A stretch of 64,000 nucleotides of DNA from Gemmatimonadota bacterium. GTDB taxonomy: Bacteria; Gemmatimonadota; Gemmatimonadetes; Gemmatimonadales; GWC2-71-9. The position numbers and the translations under genes are program-made. Below the pieces are notes generated by a model. The model was not told where the DNA came from, searched no databases, and was given only the letters and a program-made list of their open reading frames with translations. Positions 16,006 through 25,053 of this stretch are shown in pieces; within the stretch, counting starts at the first letter, position 1; each line of letters begins with the position of its first letter. Where the stretch lies: positions 124,001 through 188,000 of the forward strand of contig JADJAK010000006.1 of NCBI GenBank assembly GCA_016704275.1. The letters run 5' to 3'.

Positions 16006-19000
16006 GTGATTCCAAAGTGCCTGATCACCTTGCGCGGACCCCACCTGCTGGCCCTCATCACCGCCCTGCTCCCAGCGACCGCCGCGGCCCAGCAGCGCAC
16101 CCAGCTTCGCACGCCCGCCTGGGTTGAAGTCACCCCCAAAGGCACCGACACCCTGACCCTGTCGTCTGGCGGTGGCCGCTTGGCCAACTTCACAGTCTCC
16201 AGTACCTACCCTGGGACCACGACCTACAGCCTCGAGTGCACCACGTCGGGGATGCTCGATGCGTGCAGCATCGACGAGCCGTCGATCACGTTGAGCCAGT
16301 ATGAGTCGGGCGTGGTCTCCGTGTCCATCACCGCCTCGGTGGGGAGCGGTATTGGCACGGTGACGCTCACGGCGTCTGGCGTTGCAACCGATTACGGCTG
16401 GATTCCAGTGCACGTCCTCCAAGTCACGGCCCCAACGGTCTCCCAACCTCGCCAGGCAGACTCTCTCGCCGACTATGGGCGCTGCCTGACGGCCACGTCA
16501 GGAATCGGTGCCTGGTCGTGTGGGCATCAGGTGCTCTCCCTTGGCACGCCAGGTCTGACGACCCTGGAGCGCAGTCGCTCCATGACCTTGGTGTACAACA
16601 GCGCGACGGCGAGTCCCAGACCAATCGTCTCGGCCAACGTCGTGGTCGGCGGCGGGAGTCCCAGTTTGGACCGCGTCCGCGCCGTCCTCAAGGTGATGGA
16701 CACCGTTCGGACCACGGTGACCTATGCCGGATGGACGGGGGCGAGCAAACAAATCAGCCTCGGTTGGTCGAGTGGAAGTCGCCCGACGGGTATCTACCCC
16801 TACGAGCTCGCCGTCTGGGCAGTGGCAGGGAGTGACTCCGCGGCGACCACGGTGTCCGGCAACCTCTTCGTCGTCAACCGGGCCAATGGGCCGATGGGGA
16901 CCGGGTGGGAGTGGCTCGGCGTCGAGCGCCTGGTCTTCAGTCAGCCGGCGGGCACCAATCACCTGATGTGGGTGGGTGGCGACGGGTCGGCGGCCCTCTA
17001 CCGGCAAGTCACCTCGACCCGGTGGGTGGCCCCGCCGGCGGAGTATCGAGACACGATCGTCTACGCGAGCGGGGAATACACGCGTACGCTCCGTCATGGG
17101 ATCCAGGTCGTCTATGACGCGACCGGCCGGCACGTGCGCACGATCAACCGCGCCAATCAGGTGACGACCTTCTATTGGGCGAGCGCGACCCGGCTCGACA
17201 GCGTCAGAGTCCCGCCGGCCGGGAGCGGCGGCCGCACCATCCGCCTCGCGTGGTCCGGCAGCATCCTCGACAGTGTCATCGTGTCCGCCGGCAAGGGGGT
17301 CAATGCCACCATCGACGGGTCGGGAAATCTGATCCACTGGGGATGGCCCGACGGGACCTACCAGCAGTTTGTCTGGGACGGGAGCAACCGCCCCTCAACG
17401 ACTGAGGACGATCGGGGTGGGATCTCCCGGTACGTGTATGGGTCGCATGGTCTCGTCGAGGAGGCGCGCCTCTACTACACCAAGCAGGGGGGTGGGGCGG
17501 ACAGTGCGGTGACGAAGTTCACGCCCTGGCAGGCGGCGGGCTACTCCGGTAACGGGGGCAGCGGGATTAGCGCCGGCGACACAGCGCAAGCGGTGACGAC
17601 GGTCTTCGGGCCGCGGGTCGGGATCGCGGACGACGCCGTCTTTCATGTGACCAAGTGGGGGAGCCCGAGCGAGAGCCGGGATGCCCTCGGCATGGCGACG
17701 CGGTACGGCCGAGATGACGGCGTGGTACCAGCTCTCGTCACGAGCATCCAGTATCCGAACAGTCGGCTCGCCATCATGACCTACAATGCGCGCGGGAACC
17801 TCCTCACGCTGACCGACAGCACGTGGGGGAGCCGTGCCTTCCCGACGCTCCGGAGTAGCTGGGCGTATGCTGATGGCAACGCGCCCGACTCCCCGTCGAA
17901 GATGAAGGGGCCTGCCGGCGATTCGACAATGTACAGCTATACCTCCCTCGGGCTCACCAGCACGATCACTGATCCGCGTGGGCACGTCACGTCCTTTGCT
18001 TACGCGGCCACCGATGACTCGGTTCGGGGGCAGGTCCGGACGATCGCCGAGCGCGCGGTCGGGATCTGGAAGGAGTCGATCGCGGGCGAAATCGTCGACT
18101 CGCTGACGACAATCCTCGGCTACGACGCCAGCGGCAACATCCGACGGATCGAGTCGCCCAGCGGGGCGATCTCCCGTCAGGCGCGCGACAGCGACGGGCG
18201 GATTACGAGCGATACGTCCGCCTTGGGGCAGGTCAGGAGCTTTCTCTGGGATGCCATGGATCGGCAGACGCACCTGATTCGGCCCCATGCCGCCGGGGCG
18301 ACGGCCTGGACGTGCCATACCGGGGAGTTCATCTGCGCCGACCTCACCGTCGATGCCTTGAATCCGCCGAACAGTGTGGACACCACGATCGCCACCTACA
18401 CCAATGGGTTGTTGACCAAACTGCGGGACCCTCGGGGTGTCGAGAAGAACTACCGATACGACCTGCGTCGACTGATGGTGGCCGATCTGGACGAAGCGGG
18501 TGCGAAGGATTCCGCTCGATACGACCCGGCAGGTCTCGTGGTCGGGCACCGGAACCGGATCGATAGTCTCGTGACGATGGCCTATGACATCCTTGACCGA
18601 GATTCCGTCGTGCTGGTCCCGAAGCGGGTCCAGACGCTGAACTCCCTGATCGGAACGGCGCTTGCCGACACCATCCGGACGACCTACGACTCGATCAGCA
18701 ACATGCTGACCAGCGTCAGTCGGATTGGAACGGTCCAACGCACGTATTTTGAGAATGGGGCCCTCAAGTCCGAGCGCATGATCCCTGGATCGCCGCCTGG
18801 GATGTTGGCGGACTCCATGCGCTTTACCTATGACTCGGTCGGCAGGCTCCAGCGCATTGCGTGGCAGAACGGCGACTCGTTGATGTACTGGATGCGACGC
18901 ACGGGCGACCTCGATTCGATGCGCGTCTGGTGGGTCACCGATGGATCGCAGCGGAGCGAGATCTGGAAGTTCACCTGGGACTCGCTCGGTCGGCGTCGGA

Positions 19001-20541
19001 GCATCATCTACCCGTACGCCAGCATGACGGCAACGTGGCACTACGACCGGGCCGGGACGGTGCGGCGCGTGCTCTCCGACAACGCGTCGGGGGTCGTCAC
19101 CAATCGGTTCAAGGCCACCTTTGCGCAGGACAGTGTCGACGTGACCGGGCGGGTCATTGGCCAGTACACCTATTGTGACACCAACTACGATCCTGGTGTC
19201 ACCGCAGGGATGACCTGTCAGGGGTGGCTCCCGGATCGGAGCTCGAACCGATTCAATCGGCTCGGCGCCATGGTCATCCAGCGCCAGGACGTCACGACAG
19301 ACACCCTCTGGTACGACCAGTCGGGCAACCGGACCGCGGCAAAGAACAACACCCTGATCCAGCAATACACAATCGGCAGCGCGAGCAACCGGTTGGTGAG
19401 CCAGAAGGACTCCCTGCGCGGGGCAATCTACGCCACCAGCCGCGATTACGTCTACGCTGCCGACGGAGGCATGTGGGAACGGCACTCGGTTACGCCCTCC
19501 GGGCCCGACGTCCGCCAGCAGTGGCAGTATGACAACCTCGGGCGCCTGGTGGGTCGTGGAGAGATTTCGAATCTCGGGGCGAGGGATACGTCGTGGAACA
19601 CCTGCCGGTGGGATGGGACCGGGCGCAGCGCGCAGCCGTGCAATGGATTCCAGTCCACCTTCGTGGGACCCAATGTGGTGCGGACGAGCAACGGCTGGTT
19701 CTTCGTGCAGGCGCCGGGCATCGACGAACCGCTGTTGCTGATCTTCCGGAACCCGAACACCTGGCAGCTGCAGAAGCGGCTGCAGGCGGTGACCGATGGG
19801 GCGGGGCAGCTGATTGCCATCGCCGATTCGGCGGGCGAGATTGACGCAAGCTACGCGGGGTCGGGGTACGGACAGTCCAGTTGGCGCGGGGCTGGTGTGA
19901 TGACACGGGGACAGACCTTTTCGCCCCGGCGGTGGGAGACGGATGCACAGTGGGGACAGCTGCAGCAATTCCGCAACCGGGCGTATGATCCGGGGACGGG
20001 GCGCTGGCTGCAGGAAGATCCGATCGGCGTGGCGGGTGGGATCAACCTGTACGAGTACAATGGCAACAACCCGGCGACGTGGCGGGATCCGTTTGGGCTA
20101 GACCCGTGCCTCATGGCTCGTGCTCGAAAGCTCGGATACCTCGCTTGCGCGCTCGTGGAGTTCGCTGGCCAGGCGCTGGAGAACCGAGGTGTACAAGTCC
20201 CCTCCGGAATCGCACCTGAGGTCCTCGGGACGAGTAAGGATGCGCTTTCTCCAGTGCTGCGCGGTGCAAAGTGGGTCTCGGGAATTCAGAACACCGGTGG
20301 TCCGGCGCCGAAGAGCATTGAGAAGATTGCGGAAATGATTGGCCCATCCGCTGCTGGCACCGGAATAGGTGGGAAAGCGCTTCGATTCGTGGGGCCGGCG
20401 GCGATTATCGTGGGAGCCATCGAGTTCCTTGTGCCTCCGACGCAACGAGCCTACAGAGGAATAACCTGCATTGTCGAGTCGTGCGTCAATAGTCCGCTAG
20501 CACCGAGAATTCCTGGGCCTACAATAGGGCCTAGACCATAG
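16006..20541 (+). CDS. Secreted Rhs/YD-repeat protein with variable C-terminal tip
   Basis: 1511 residues from a GTG start with GGAG at 15995-15998. A Sec signal peptide (about 1-28, ending TAAAQQ) and beta-rich N-terminal domains (to about 380) precede a long YD-repeat shell with repeated segments such as YDSVGRLQRI and YDNLGRLVGRG. The Rhs core ends with the hallmark DPGTGRWLQEDPIG...LYEYNGNNP...DPFGLDP. The last ~145 residues (20106-20541) are unlike the core: a helical stretch, GIGGKALRFVGPAAIIVGAIE and a proline-rich end. This tip is the position of toxin modules in polymorphic Rhs systems, but I recognise no nuclease or other toxin motif, so activity is unproven. Confidence 0.9.
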   Translation: MIPKCLITLRGPHLLALITALLPATAAAQQRTQLRTPAWVEVTPKGTDTLTLSSGGGRLANFTVSSTYPGTTTYSLECTTSGMLDACSIDEPSITLSQYESGVVSVSITASVGSGIGTVTLTASGVATDYGWIPVHVLQVTAPTVSQPRQADSLADYGRCLTATSGIGAWSCGHQVLSLGTPGLTTLERSRSMTLVYNSATASPRPIVSANVVVGGGSPSLDRVRAVLKVMDTVRTTVTYAGWTGASKQISLGWSSGSRPTGIYPYELAVWAVAGSDSAATTVSGNLFVVNRANGPMGTGWEWLGVERLVFSQPAGTNHLMWVGGDGSAALYRQVTSTRWVAPPAEYRDTIVYASGEYTRTLRHGIQVVYDATGRHVRTINRANQVTTFYWASATRLDSVRVPPAGSGGRTIRLAWSGSILDSVIVSAGKGVNATIDGSGNLIHWGWPDGTYQQFVWDGSNRPSTTEDDRGGISRYVYGSHGLVEEARLYYTKQGGGADSAVTKFTPWQAAGYSGNGGSGISAGDTAQAVTTVFGPRVGIADDAVFHVTKWGSPSESRDALGMATRYGRDDGVVPALVTSIQYPNSRLAIMTYNARGNLLTLTDSTWGSRAFPTLRSSWAYADGNAPDSPSKMKGPAGDSTMYSYTSLGLTSTITDPRGHVTSFAYAATDDSVRGQVRTIAERAVGIWKESIAGEIVDSLTTILGYDASGNIRRIESPSGAISRQARDSDGRITSDTSALGQVRSFLWDAMDRQTHLIRPHAAGATAWTCHTGEFICADLTVDALNPPNSVDTTIATYTNGLLTKLRDPRGVEKNYRYDLRRLMVADLDEAGAKDSARYDPAGLVVGHRNRIDSLVTMAYDILDRDSVVLVPKRVQTLNSLIGTALADTIRTTYDSISNMLTSVSRIGTVQRTYFENGALKSERMIPGSPPGMLADSMRFTYDSVGRLQRIAWQNGDSLMYWMRRTGDLDSMRVWWVTDGSQRSEIWKFTWDSLGRRRSIIYPYASMTATWHYDRAGTVRRVLSDNASGVVTNRFKATFAQDSVDVTGRVIGQYTYCDTNYDPGVTAGMTCQGWLPDRSSNRFNRLGAMVIQRQDVTTDTLWYDQSGNRTAAKNNTLIQQYTIGSASNRLVSQKDSLRGAIYATSRDYVYAADGGMWERHSVTPSGPDVRQQWQYDNLGRLVGRGEISNLGARDTSWNTCRWDGTGRSAQPCNGFQSTFVGPNVVRTSNGWFFVQAPGIDEPLLLIFRNPNTWQLQKRLQAVTDGAGQLIAIADSAGEIDASYAGSGYGQSSWRGAGVMTRGQTFSPRRWETDAQWGQLQQFRNRAYDPGTGRWLQEDPIGVAGGINLYEYNGNNPATWRDPFGLDPCLMARARKLGYLACALVEFAGQALENRGVQVPSGIAPEVLGTSKDALSPVLRGAKWVSGIQNTGGPAPKSIEKIAEMIGPSAAGTGIGGKALRFVGPAAIIVGAIEFLVPPTQRAYRGITCIVESCVNSPLAPRIPGPTIGPRP

Positions 20542-20546
20542 GCCCT
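20526..20546 (+). terminator. Perfect 8-bp stem hairpin over the rhs stop codon
   Basis: AGGGCCTA and TAGGCCCT pair perfectly around the loop GACCA, and the rhs stop codon TAG lies in the right arm. There is no following T-run, so it is not a classical intrinsic terminator. It may protect mRNA or attenuate read-through into the downstream gene. Confidence 0.45.
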
Positions 20547-20570
20547 GTACGCCTGCAGATCCTTGACCAT

Positions 20571-21704
20571 ATGGAAAAGTATTCGATGCAGAGTGATCCG
20601 TGGATCCAGGAGATCAACGTCGAGGCCTTGCCCGGTGACGAGGACGGCGACGTTGTCCTCGACGTCACCTTCACCATCGCAAGTGATGCTGAGGTCGATG
20701 CGCCAGAATTAGTGTTCGGAGCGGGGCATTGCCCGCTGCTGCTGGATGCGATTCAATCCTCTGCTGCGAGTATCGGCCGATGGAAGGGGCCGCTCATCGT
20801 CTTCTCGCTCCGAGATGGTTCCCGGTGGGATGGCTCGATTGTCCGCCTTGAAATGCGGCTGGGGGCCGCGCGCTTGCCGATCTATGTCCCGGACGATCTT
20901 CCGACCCTGGTTGGGAGCGGCCCAAGTCCCCAACGACCGCTCCCGACGATTCGTTGGATCACCGATGAGTTGGTAACGGGCGTCCGGTTTCTGGGGCTCC
21001 CTGCGCCCGCCGCACCATCGGCCAGGGTGTGGGGCGCCGTCACCGCCGTCCCTGCACAGACATTGGAGATTGATGGTGTCAACGTTGGCTTTTCCGCCAT
21101 GGCTGCGGCGTTGTCTCACGATCGGTCCGCGGTGGCTCAGCAGATCGTCACCGTTTTCAGTGCTTTGGAGCGAGAGTATGGCTCACCAGGGGTGACCGAG
21201 GTCATGGTCATCTCCGAAGCGGAACGACGTCGGGAGAATCCGTGGACCGGCATGCTCTTGCCGCTGACCGAATCCGGGTTGTTTGGCGCTATGCCGCGCG
21301 ATCATGGACTATTTCAAGCCGAGGTAGCTCGGATTGTGGCGAGTTGCTGGGTCGGGGGGCTTTGGCGAACCTACGATATTGGGCCCGAATGGTTGTTCTG
21401 GGGAATCCATTCAGGAATGAGAGCTGACTTCGTCAAGCGGACCGACCCCGGGTTGTACAGTCGGTTGCTCCCGTTGATGACGAAGCGACTTTCGCCGTCG
21501 CCATTGAAGCGGTTCCAGCGGGATGTGCGGTACGACATGCGTGCGGCTGCTGTGGGGCTTCACGTGTTGGCGCTCCTTGAAGTGGAGTTCGATCGGGCCA
21601 CGTTCAGGCGCATGCTGAAGGAATTCTCCGGCACTTCCGTGGCAGCGGAGGACGTGATGACGTTCCTTGCGCTGCCGCCTGAGTTGCGCGGCGAGGTCCG
21701 ATAG
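20571..21704 (+). CDS. Unknown protein downstream of rhs; degenerate M1-peptidase-like candidate immunity protein
   Basis: 377 residues, no signal peptide, 29 bp after the rhs gene; an in-frame ATG at 20586 is an alternative start. The N-terminal half is beta-rich. The C-terminal half follows the order seen in M1 gluzincins: SALEREYGSPGVTEVMVIS, NPWTGMLLPL, then RIVASCWVGG where active enzymes have HExxHQWxG, then GPEWLFWGIHSG where they have the WLxEG glutamate. All zinc ligands and the catalytic glutamate appear replaced, so it would be catalytically dead. Position after an Rhs tip suggests an immunity protein. Both the fold and the role are inference. Confidence 0.55.
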   Translation: MEKYSMQSDPWIQEINVEALPGDEDGDVVLDVTFTIASDAEVDAPELVFGAGHCPLLLDAIQSSAASIGRWKGPLIVFSLRDGSRWDGSIVRLEMRLGAARLPIYVPDDLPTLVGSGPSPQRPLPTIRWITDELVTGVRFLGLPAPAAPSARVWGAVTAVPAQTLEIDGVNVGFSAMAAALSHDRSAVAQQIVTVFSALEREYGSPGVTEVMVISEAERRRENPWTGMLLPLTESGLFGAMPRDHGLFQAEVARIVASCWVGGLWRTYDIGPEWLFWGIHSGMRADFVKRTDPGLYSRLLPLMTKRLSPSPLKRFQRDVRYDMRAAAVGLHVLALLEVEFDRATFRRMLKEFSGTSVAAEDVMTFLALPPELRGEVR

Positions 21705-21787
21705 CAGTGGAAGGTGAACGGTACTAGCCATGGTCGGTGGTGCGATTCTTTGCCGCAATCACCGACACCAGAAGGCCATTTCTCGCC

Positions 21788-21990
21788 GTCCGGAATCCGA
21801 GTATCTCACAGCCGCAGTAGCGGCTGCAGGCGGTGACCGATGGGGCGGGGCAGCTGATTGCCATCGCCGATTCTGCGGGCGAGATTGACGCGAGCTACGC
21901 GGGGTCGGGCTACGGCCAGACAAGTTGGCGCGGCGGGGTGAGGGGCCTGCGGTAACGCGCCTACCGGTGGGAGCACTCGATGGGAAATCG
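21788..21990 (+). pseudogene. Remnant of an rhs core 3' end
   Basis: Closely repeats the rhs gene around 19747-19945: the stretch CGGTGACCGATGGGGCGGGG through GCGAGATTGACGC is nearly identical, as is GGGGTCGGGCTACGG. An AAG codon of the intact gene reads TAG here, and the copy becomes frameshifted and fades out near 21990. Orphan rhs core fragments downstream of the active tip and immunity gene are typical of tip exchange by recombination. Confidence 0.85.
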
Positions 21991-22087
21991 GCATGGGGAA
22001 GGGAGTCTTGGCACTAACCCAGGTGTCGACGGGAATTGCGAATAGTGACTCGCCGTCGCGCCGTCCCTGTCTCGAAGAAAGCGATCA

Positions 22088-22122
22088 GAACAGGATTCCT
22101 GTGGAAATTCACAGTCCTGTTC
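22088..22122. other. Inverted repeat / hairpin
   Basis: GAACAGGA ... TCCTGTTC flank an inner CTGTG/CACAG pair with loop GAAATT, giving a stem of about 13 bp with a small bulge. There is no T-run, so intrinsic termination is doubtful. It overlaps the end of the small minus-strand frame at 22109-22255. Confidence 0.5.
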
Positions 22123-22255
22123 CTCTTCCATTGGCTTGACGCACCAGCTTTTTAAGGGCATCACCAGCGGAGCGGCCCAACAGCGGCGCGATGTCGATTC
22201 TTTGAGGCGCTTCCCCTAGGGTTTGCCCCAGTGTACGTGCGAGCTGCCGAGCCAT
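22109..22255 (-). other. Possible short coding remnant, 48 residues
   Basis: The frame reads MARQLARTLGQTLGEAPQRI and continues with IDIAPLLGRSAGDALKKLV before a stop; the frame stays open about 14 codons upstream of the ATG. The composition is protein-like and helical, but the size is small and no ribosome-binding site stands out. It may be the end of a decayed gene. Low confidence. Confidence 0.22.
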
Positions 22256-22343
22256 ATCCTCTTGGTGGGCAGACTGTGGTTGCGCCGTCTCTAGACCTTA
22301 TGAGCGGCCGGTGCCCGCGGCACTCCCTCCCTGAGGCCACTTC

Positions 22344-23021
22344 GTGAAAGCATCCGAACGAGCTTCGACCGTACTGATGTGGGCCGCCGTACTCTCGGCC
22401 GTGACGAGTACTGCGCTACTGGTCGAACGGAGGTTCAGTACGTCGCGCGGCAGCCAAGCAGATCCGTGGGCGCAACCACTCAAATTGGTGGACGGGTGGG
22501 AGACACTCGTGGACTCTGGCCTCAGGATTGGACCAGCCAACGCGCGCATCCAGGTGGTTGAGTTTGGTGATTTTGAGTGTCCGGCCTGCAAGAGCTTCGG
22601 AGAGAAGGTCCTCGATCCACTCTTGAGGCGGTATCCAGCGCAGATCGCGTTGACGTTCAAGCACTGGCCACTGGAGTACCATCGCTTCGCGCGCAGAGCC
22701 GCAATTGCAGCGGAGTGCTCGGGTAAAGAGGGGCGGTTCCCATCCTTCTATGAGGCAGCGTATGCCCATCAGGATTCGATCGGGTTGATTTCATTCGCCG
22801 ACATTGCTCGCCGGGCCGGGCTCATCGATACCGTTGCCTTCAATGAATGCCTCGCGAGCGACCGTTTTGATAAGACCCTTCAACGTGACCTGGCGCTGGT
22901 CGACCGACTGGACGCCCGGGGGACGCCTGTCATCATTGTGAATGGCTTGCTCTTGCCGACGACTCCGACGAGCGAGCGGTTCGAGCGATTGCTGGATAGC
23001 CTCGGACTGCGGCGACAGTAG
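22344..23021 (+). CDS. DsbA-like thiol oxidoreductase, membrane-anchored
   Basis: 225 residues from a GTG start. An N-terminal hydrophobic segment (about 9-27) exports or anchors it. The thioredoxin fold has EFGDFECPACKSF with active-site Cys79-Pro-Ala-Cys82, the central helical insertion typical of DsbA (AAIAAECSGKEGRF...FYEAAYAHQD), and the cis-proline strand GTPVIIVNG. It matches DsbA-family proteins of the thioredoxin_4 group. It lies 85 bp before a secreted six-cysteine peptide, so catalysing disulfides in that peptide is an attractive inference. Confidence 0.88.
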   Translation: MKASERASTVLMWAAVLSAVTSTALLVERRFSTSRGSQADPWAQPLKLVDGWETLVDSGLRIGPANARIQVVEFGDFECPACKSFGEKVLDPLLRRYPAQIALTFKHWPLEYHRFARRAAIAAECSGKEGRFPSFYEAAYAHQDSIGLISFADIARRAGLIDTVAFNECLASDRFDKTLQRDLALVDRLDARGTPVIIVNGLLLPTTPTSERFERLLDSLGLRRQ

Positions 23022-23106
23022 CACGTCTCGTTGCATGGAGGTGAGCCATGCCATCACGCTTTCTCACCGTGGACACCATTCGCCCCCTTTTCCGGAGTCT
23101 ACAATA

Positions 23107-23331
23107 ATGTCGCGTACCAATCTCACGTCAGTCCTTGCACTCGTTGCCTCTCTCGTCGCTGGCGGACAGCTGATGGCGGAGGAGGAACCCGAAGGATTGT
23201 TCTGCGCTACATTCGACGTGAACCCCGACTGCAGCGACTATGTCTGCACCAACGCCAACTGCCCGGGGTATACGGTCTACGGGACTCAGTGCTCGGGCAA
23301 TCATGTGACCTGTGAGGGGACCAAGAACTAG
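23107..23331 (+). CDS. Secreted six-cysteine peptide 1, unknown function
   Basis: 74 residues from the ATG at 23107. The signal peptide is MSRTNLTSVLALVASLVAGG followed by QLMAEEE. The exported part of about 48 residues has exactly six cysteines (in GLFCATF, NPDCSDYVC, NANCPG, TQCSG and VTCEG), enough for three disulfides. I recognise no family. It has the same plan (Sec signal, acidic spacer, six Cys) as the peptide at 25593, with little sequence identity. It is flanked by a DsbA-like gene and a beta-propeller gene. Confidence 0.7.
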   Translation: MSRTNLTSVLALVASLVAGGQLMAEEEPEGLFCATFDVNPDCSDYVCTNANCPGYTVYGTQCSGNHVTCEGTKN

Positions 23332-23632
23332 GGTCGTGTTTCCGCTGGTCAGTAGGTGCAGATGACGGCTTCCCGCCGGACAACGGTCCGGTGGGAAGTC
23401 TGTGCAAACGACGTGGTTTGAAGCCGGACAGTCCGGCGAATTGTTCCGGGCCGGCAATTCGGCTGGACCGCGAGGTCTACGTCCGCAACGTAGCATATTT
23501 CCTAGTAGCACACCGGGCGACTCGCGGTGCCGGATTCTGACACCCAAACGCTTGCAGAGGAGCGCCGACGCCGGACATGATTGGTTGCCGGCGTGCTGCT
23601 CCAATACCCACGTCCTAGCAGCAGGGTTTTCC

Positions 23633-24784
23633 ATGCCGCGCAACAGTAGTTACACCGTGTTCCTTCGGAGCGCCATCCCGCTGCTCATGCTCGTGTCTTC
23701 CGTTGGAAGACTCGACGGGCAACAAATGACGACGAAACGAACCCTCCGAATCGATGCCGCGGCCGAGGGGCTCACGGAAATCGGGAGTCTCGTGGTGGGA
23801 CGCGATGGCGTGATCATGATCACCCAGCCTCAGGACTTCCGGGTTCTGGTCTTCGACCGGGCAGGGCGTCGGGTCGCTTCGATCGGACGCAAGGGCGGTG
23901 GACCGGGGGAGTTCCAAGCCATCCGCGGGGTGGGCCGATTCGGAGATGGTTTCTGGGTGGAGGATCCGGTACTCAGGAGATTCACGATCATCGGGGCGAA
24001 TTTGGGAGTCTCACGAATCGTCCCCTATCCGATTCTTGCCGTGCCGCAGGACGGGACTCGTGGGTGGGCGCAGACGATGCCAATGGCGCTTCGGCCCGAT
24101 GGGTCCGTGATCTTCACGGGGAGACTCCAAGGGGAAGGCACCCTCCCATCGTGGCACCCGCAGTTGCCTGTCGAGGGGGCGTACATCTTCCGAGTCTCTG
24201 CAACGGGGGCGTTCCTTGAGCTTCTCGCACGGCATGCCACGCCGGTGTGCCATACGCAGATAACAGAGACGCGGAAGGCGACCATTCCCTTCTGTTCCGA
24301 ACCGCTCACCGCATACTCCCCGGATGGCAGCCTGAGCCTGGTGGTTGACTTCGGAATGCAGGCAGGGCGAGACAAGCGGTACTCGATGCGAATCGTCGGT
24401 GCGGGTCGACGGGCGCCGGCGGAGGCATTCATCTCATTTGAGCCGCTGGCAATCCCGCCATCGATCGCGGATAGTGCCTTGCGAGCGCGGGCAGCACTTC
24501 TCCGAATCGACCCGGGTGAATTTCTCAGGCGGATGAAGGCGCCCTCCTACTACGCTCCCGTCGTCGCAGCGATCGTGGCCAATGACGGCTCCGCCTGGCT
24601 TGAAGAGACCAGGGTCGGACGGGAGCACCGCTGGGTGGCAAGAGATCCACTTGGCAAGGTCACCCGTCGTGTCACCCTTCCCGGCAATGCTCGTTTGGTA
24701 GCTGTTGAATCGGGGGTGCTTTGGGCAGTGGAGATGGACGGTGACGGCCTGGAGCATGTGGTCACGTTTCGAGTGGACCGCTAA
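23633..24784 (+). CDS. Secreted 6-bladed beta-propeller-like protein
   Basis: 383 residues from the ATG at 23633. A signal peptide covers about 1-30 (FLRSAIPLLMLVSSVGRLDGQ). The repeat pattern of the 6-bladed propeller group is clear: VGRDGVIMITQPQDFRVLVF, the signature IGRKGGGPGEF, GDGFWVEDPVLRRFTI and, near the end, ANDGSAWLEET and GNARLVAVESGVLWAVEMD. Such proteins are exported binding scaffolds; no enzymatic residues are seen. Related genes or remnants occur at 26450, 28232 and 32520. Confidence 0.82.
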   Translation: MPRNSSYTVFLRSAIPLLMLVSSVGRLDGQQMTTKRTLRIDAAAEGLTEIGSLVVGRDGVIMITQPQDFRVLVFDRAGRRVASIGRKGGGPGEFQAIRGVGRFGDGFWVEDPVLRRFTIIGANLGVSRIVPYPILAVPQDGTRGWAQTMPMALRPDGSVIFTGRLQGEGTLPSWHPQLPVEGAYIFRVSATGAFLELLARHATPVCHTQITETRKATIPFCSEPLTAYSPDGSLSLVVDFGMQAGRDKRYSMRIVGAGRRAPAEAFISFEPLAIPPSIADSALRARAALLRIDPGEFLRRMKAPSYYAPVVAAIVANDGSAWLEETRVGREHRWVARDPLGKVTRRVTLPGNARLVAVESGVLWAVEMDGDGLEHVVTFRVDR

Positions 24785-24837
24785 GAGGCGCCACCAGCGC
24801 TCGCACCCGCAGGGTATGGCTATTTCTAGTCTTAGCG

Positions 24838-25053
24838 TGGGTCTATGAACAACGCCGCGAATACGAAGTCCCGATTCGTGAGGTCGAATCAGTCTATGCC
24901 GATTGTGGACATCCGGGTGTGATGACCGGCTTTGTCACCTTTATGCCATCGGGCCCGCCAATTAGCAATGCGGAGGCAGGGGAGACCAGGATGTATTCGG
25001 AATGGCGACGATTTCTCCTGGAGGAGGTCGAATGGTTCAACGATGAGGCATGA
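24838..25053 (+). pseudogene. 5'-truncated gene fragment, unidentified small-protein family
   Basis: An open frame continues upstream to a stop near 24744, but only a weakly placed internal ATG (24913) is available. The frame reads VYEQRREYEVPIREVESVYA, then FVTFMPSGPPISNAEAGETR, and ends WRRFLLEEVEWFNDEA. This looks like the C-terminal half of a real protein that has lost its beginning. It reminds me of small uncharacterised proteins with an EVESVYADF...RYMP core, but I cannot name the family. It follows the propeller gene by only ~55 bp. Confidence 0.5.

Larger units (their letters stand above)
21705..22343. other. 640-bp gap with rhs remnant, hairpin and one short minus-strand frame
   Basis: Holds an rhs fragment (21788-21990), a hairpin (22088-22122) and a short minus-strand frame (22109-22255), each listed separately. 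Nothing else is recognised. The gap looks like decayed accessory DNA. Confidence 0.6.

Noticed and set aside
17395..19968. An 857-codon open frame antisense to the rhs gene
   Set aside because: It mirrors the codon structure of the YD-repeat gene, has a Arg/Pro/Val-rich composition with no domain, and the sense strand gives clear Rhs motifs.
22088..22122. Hairpin as intrinsic terminator
   Set aside because: A good stem exists but no T-run follows on either strand.
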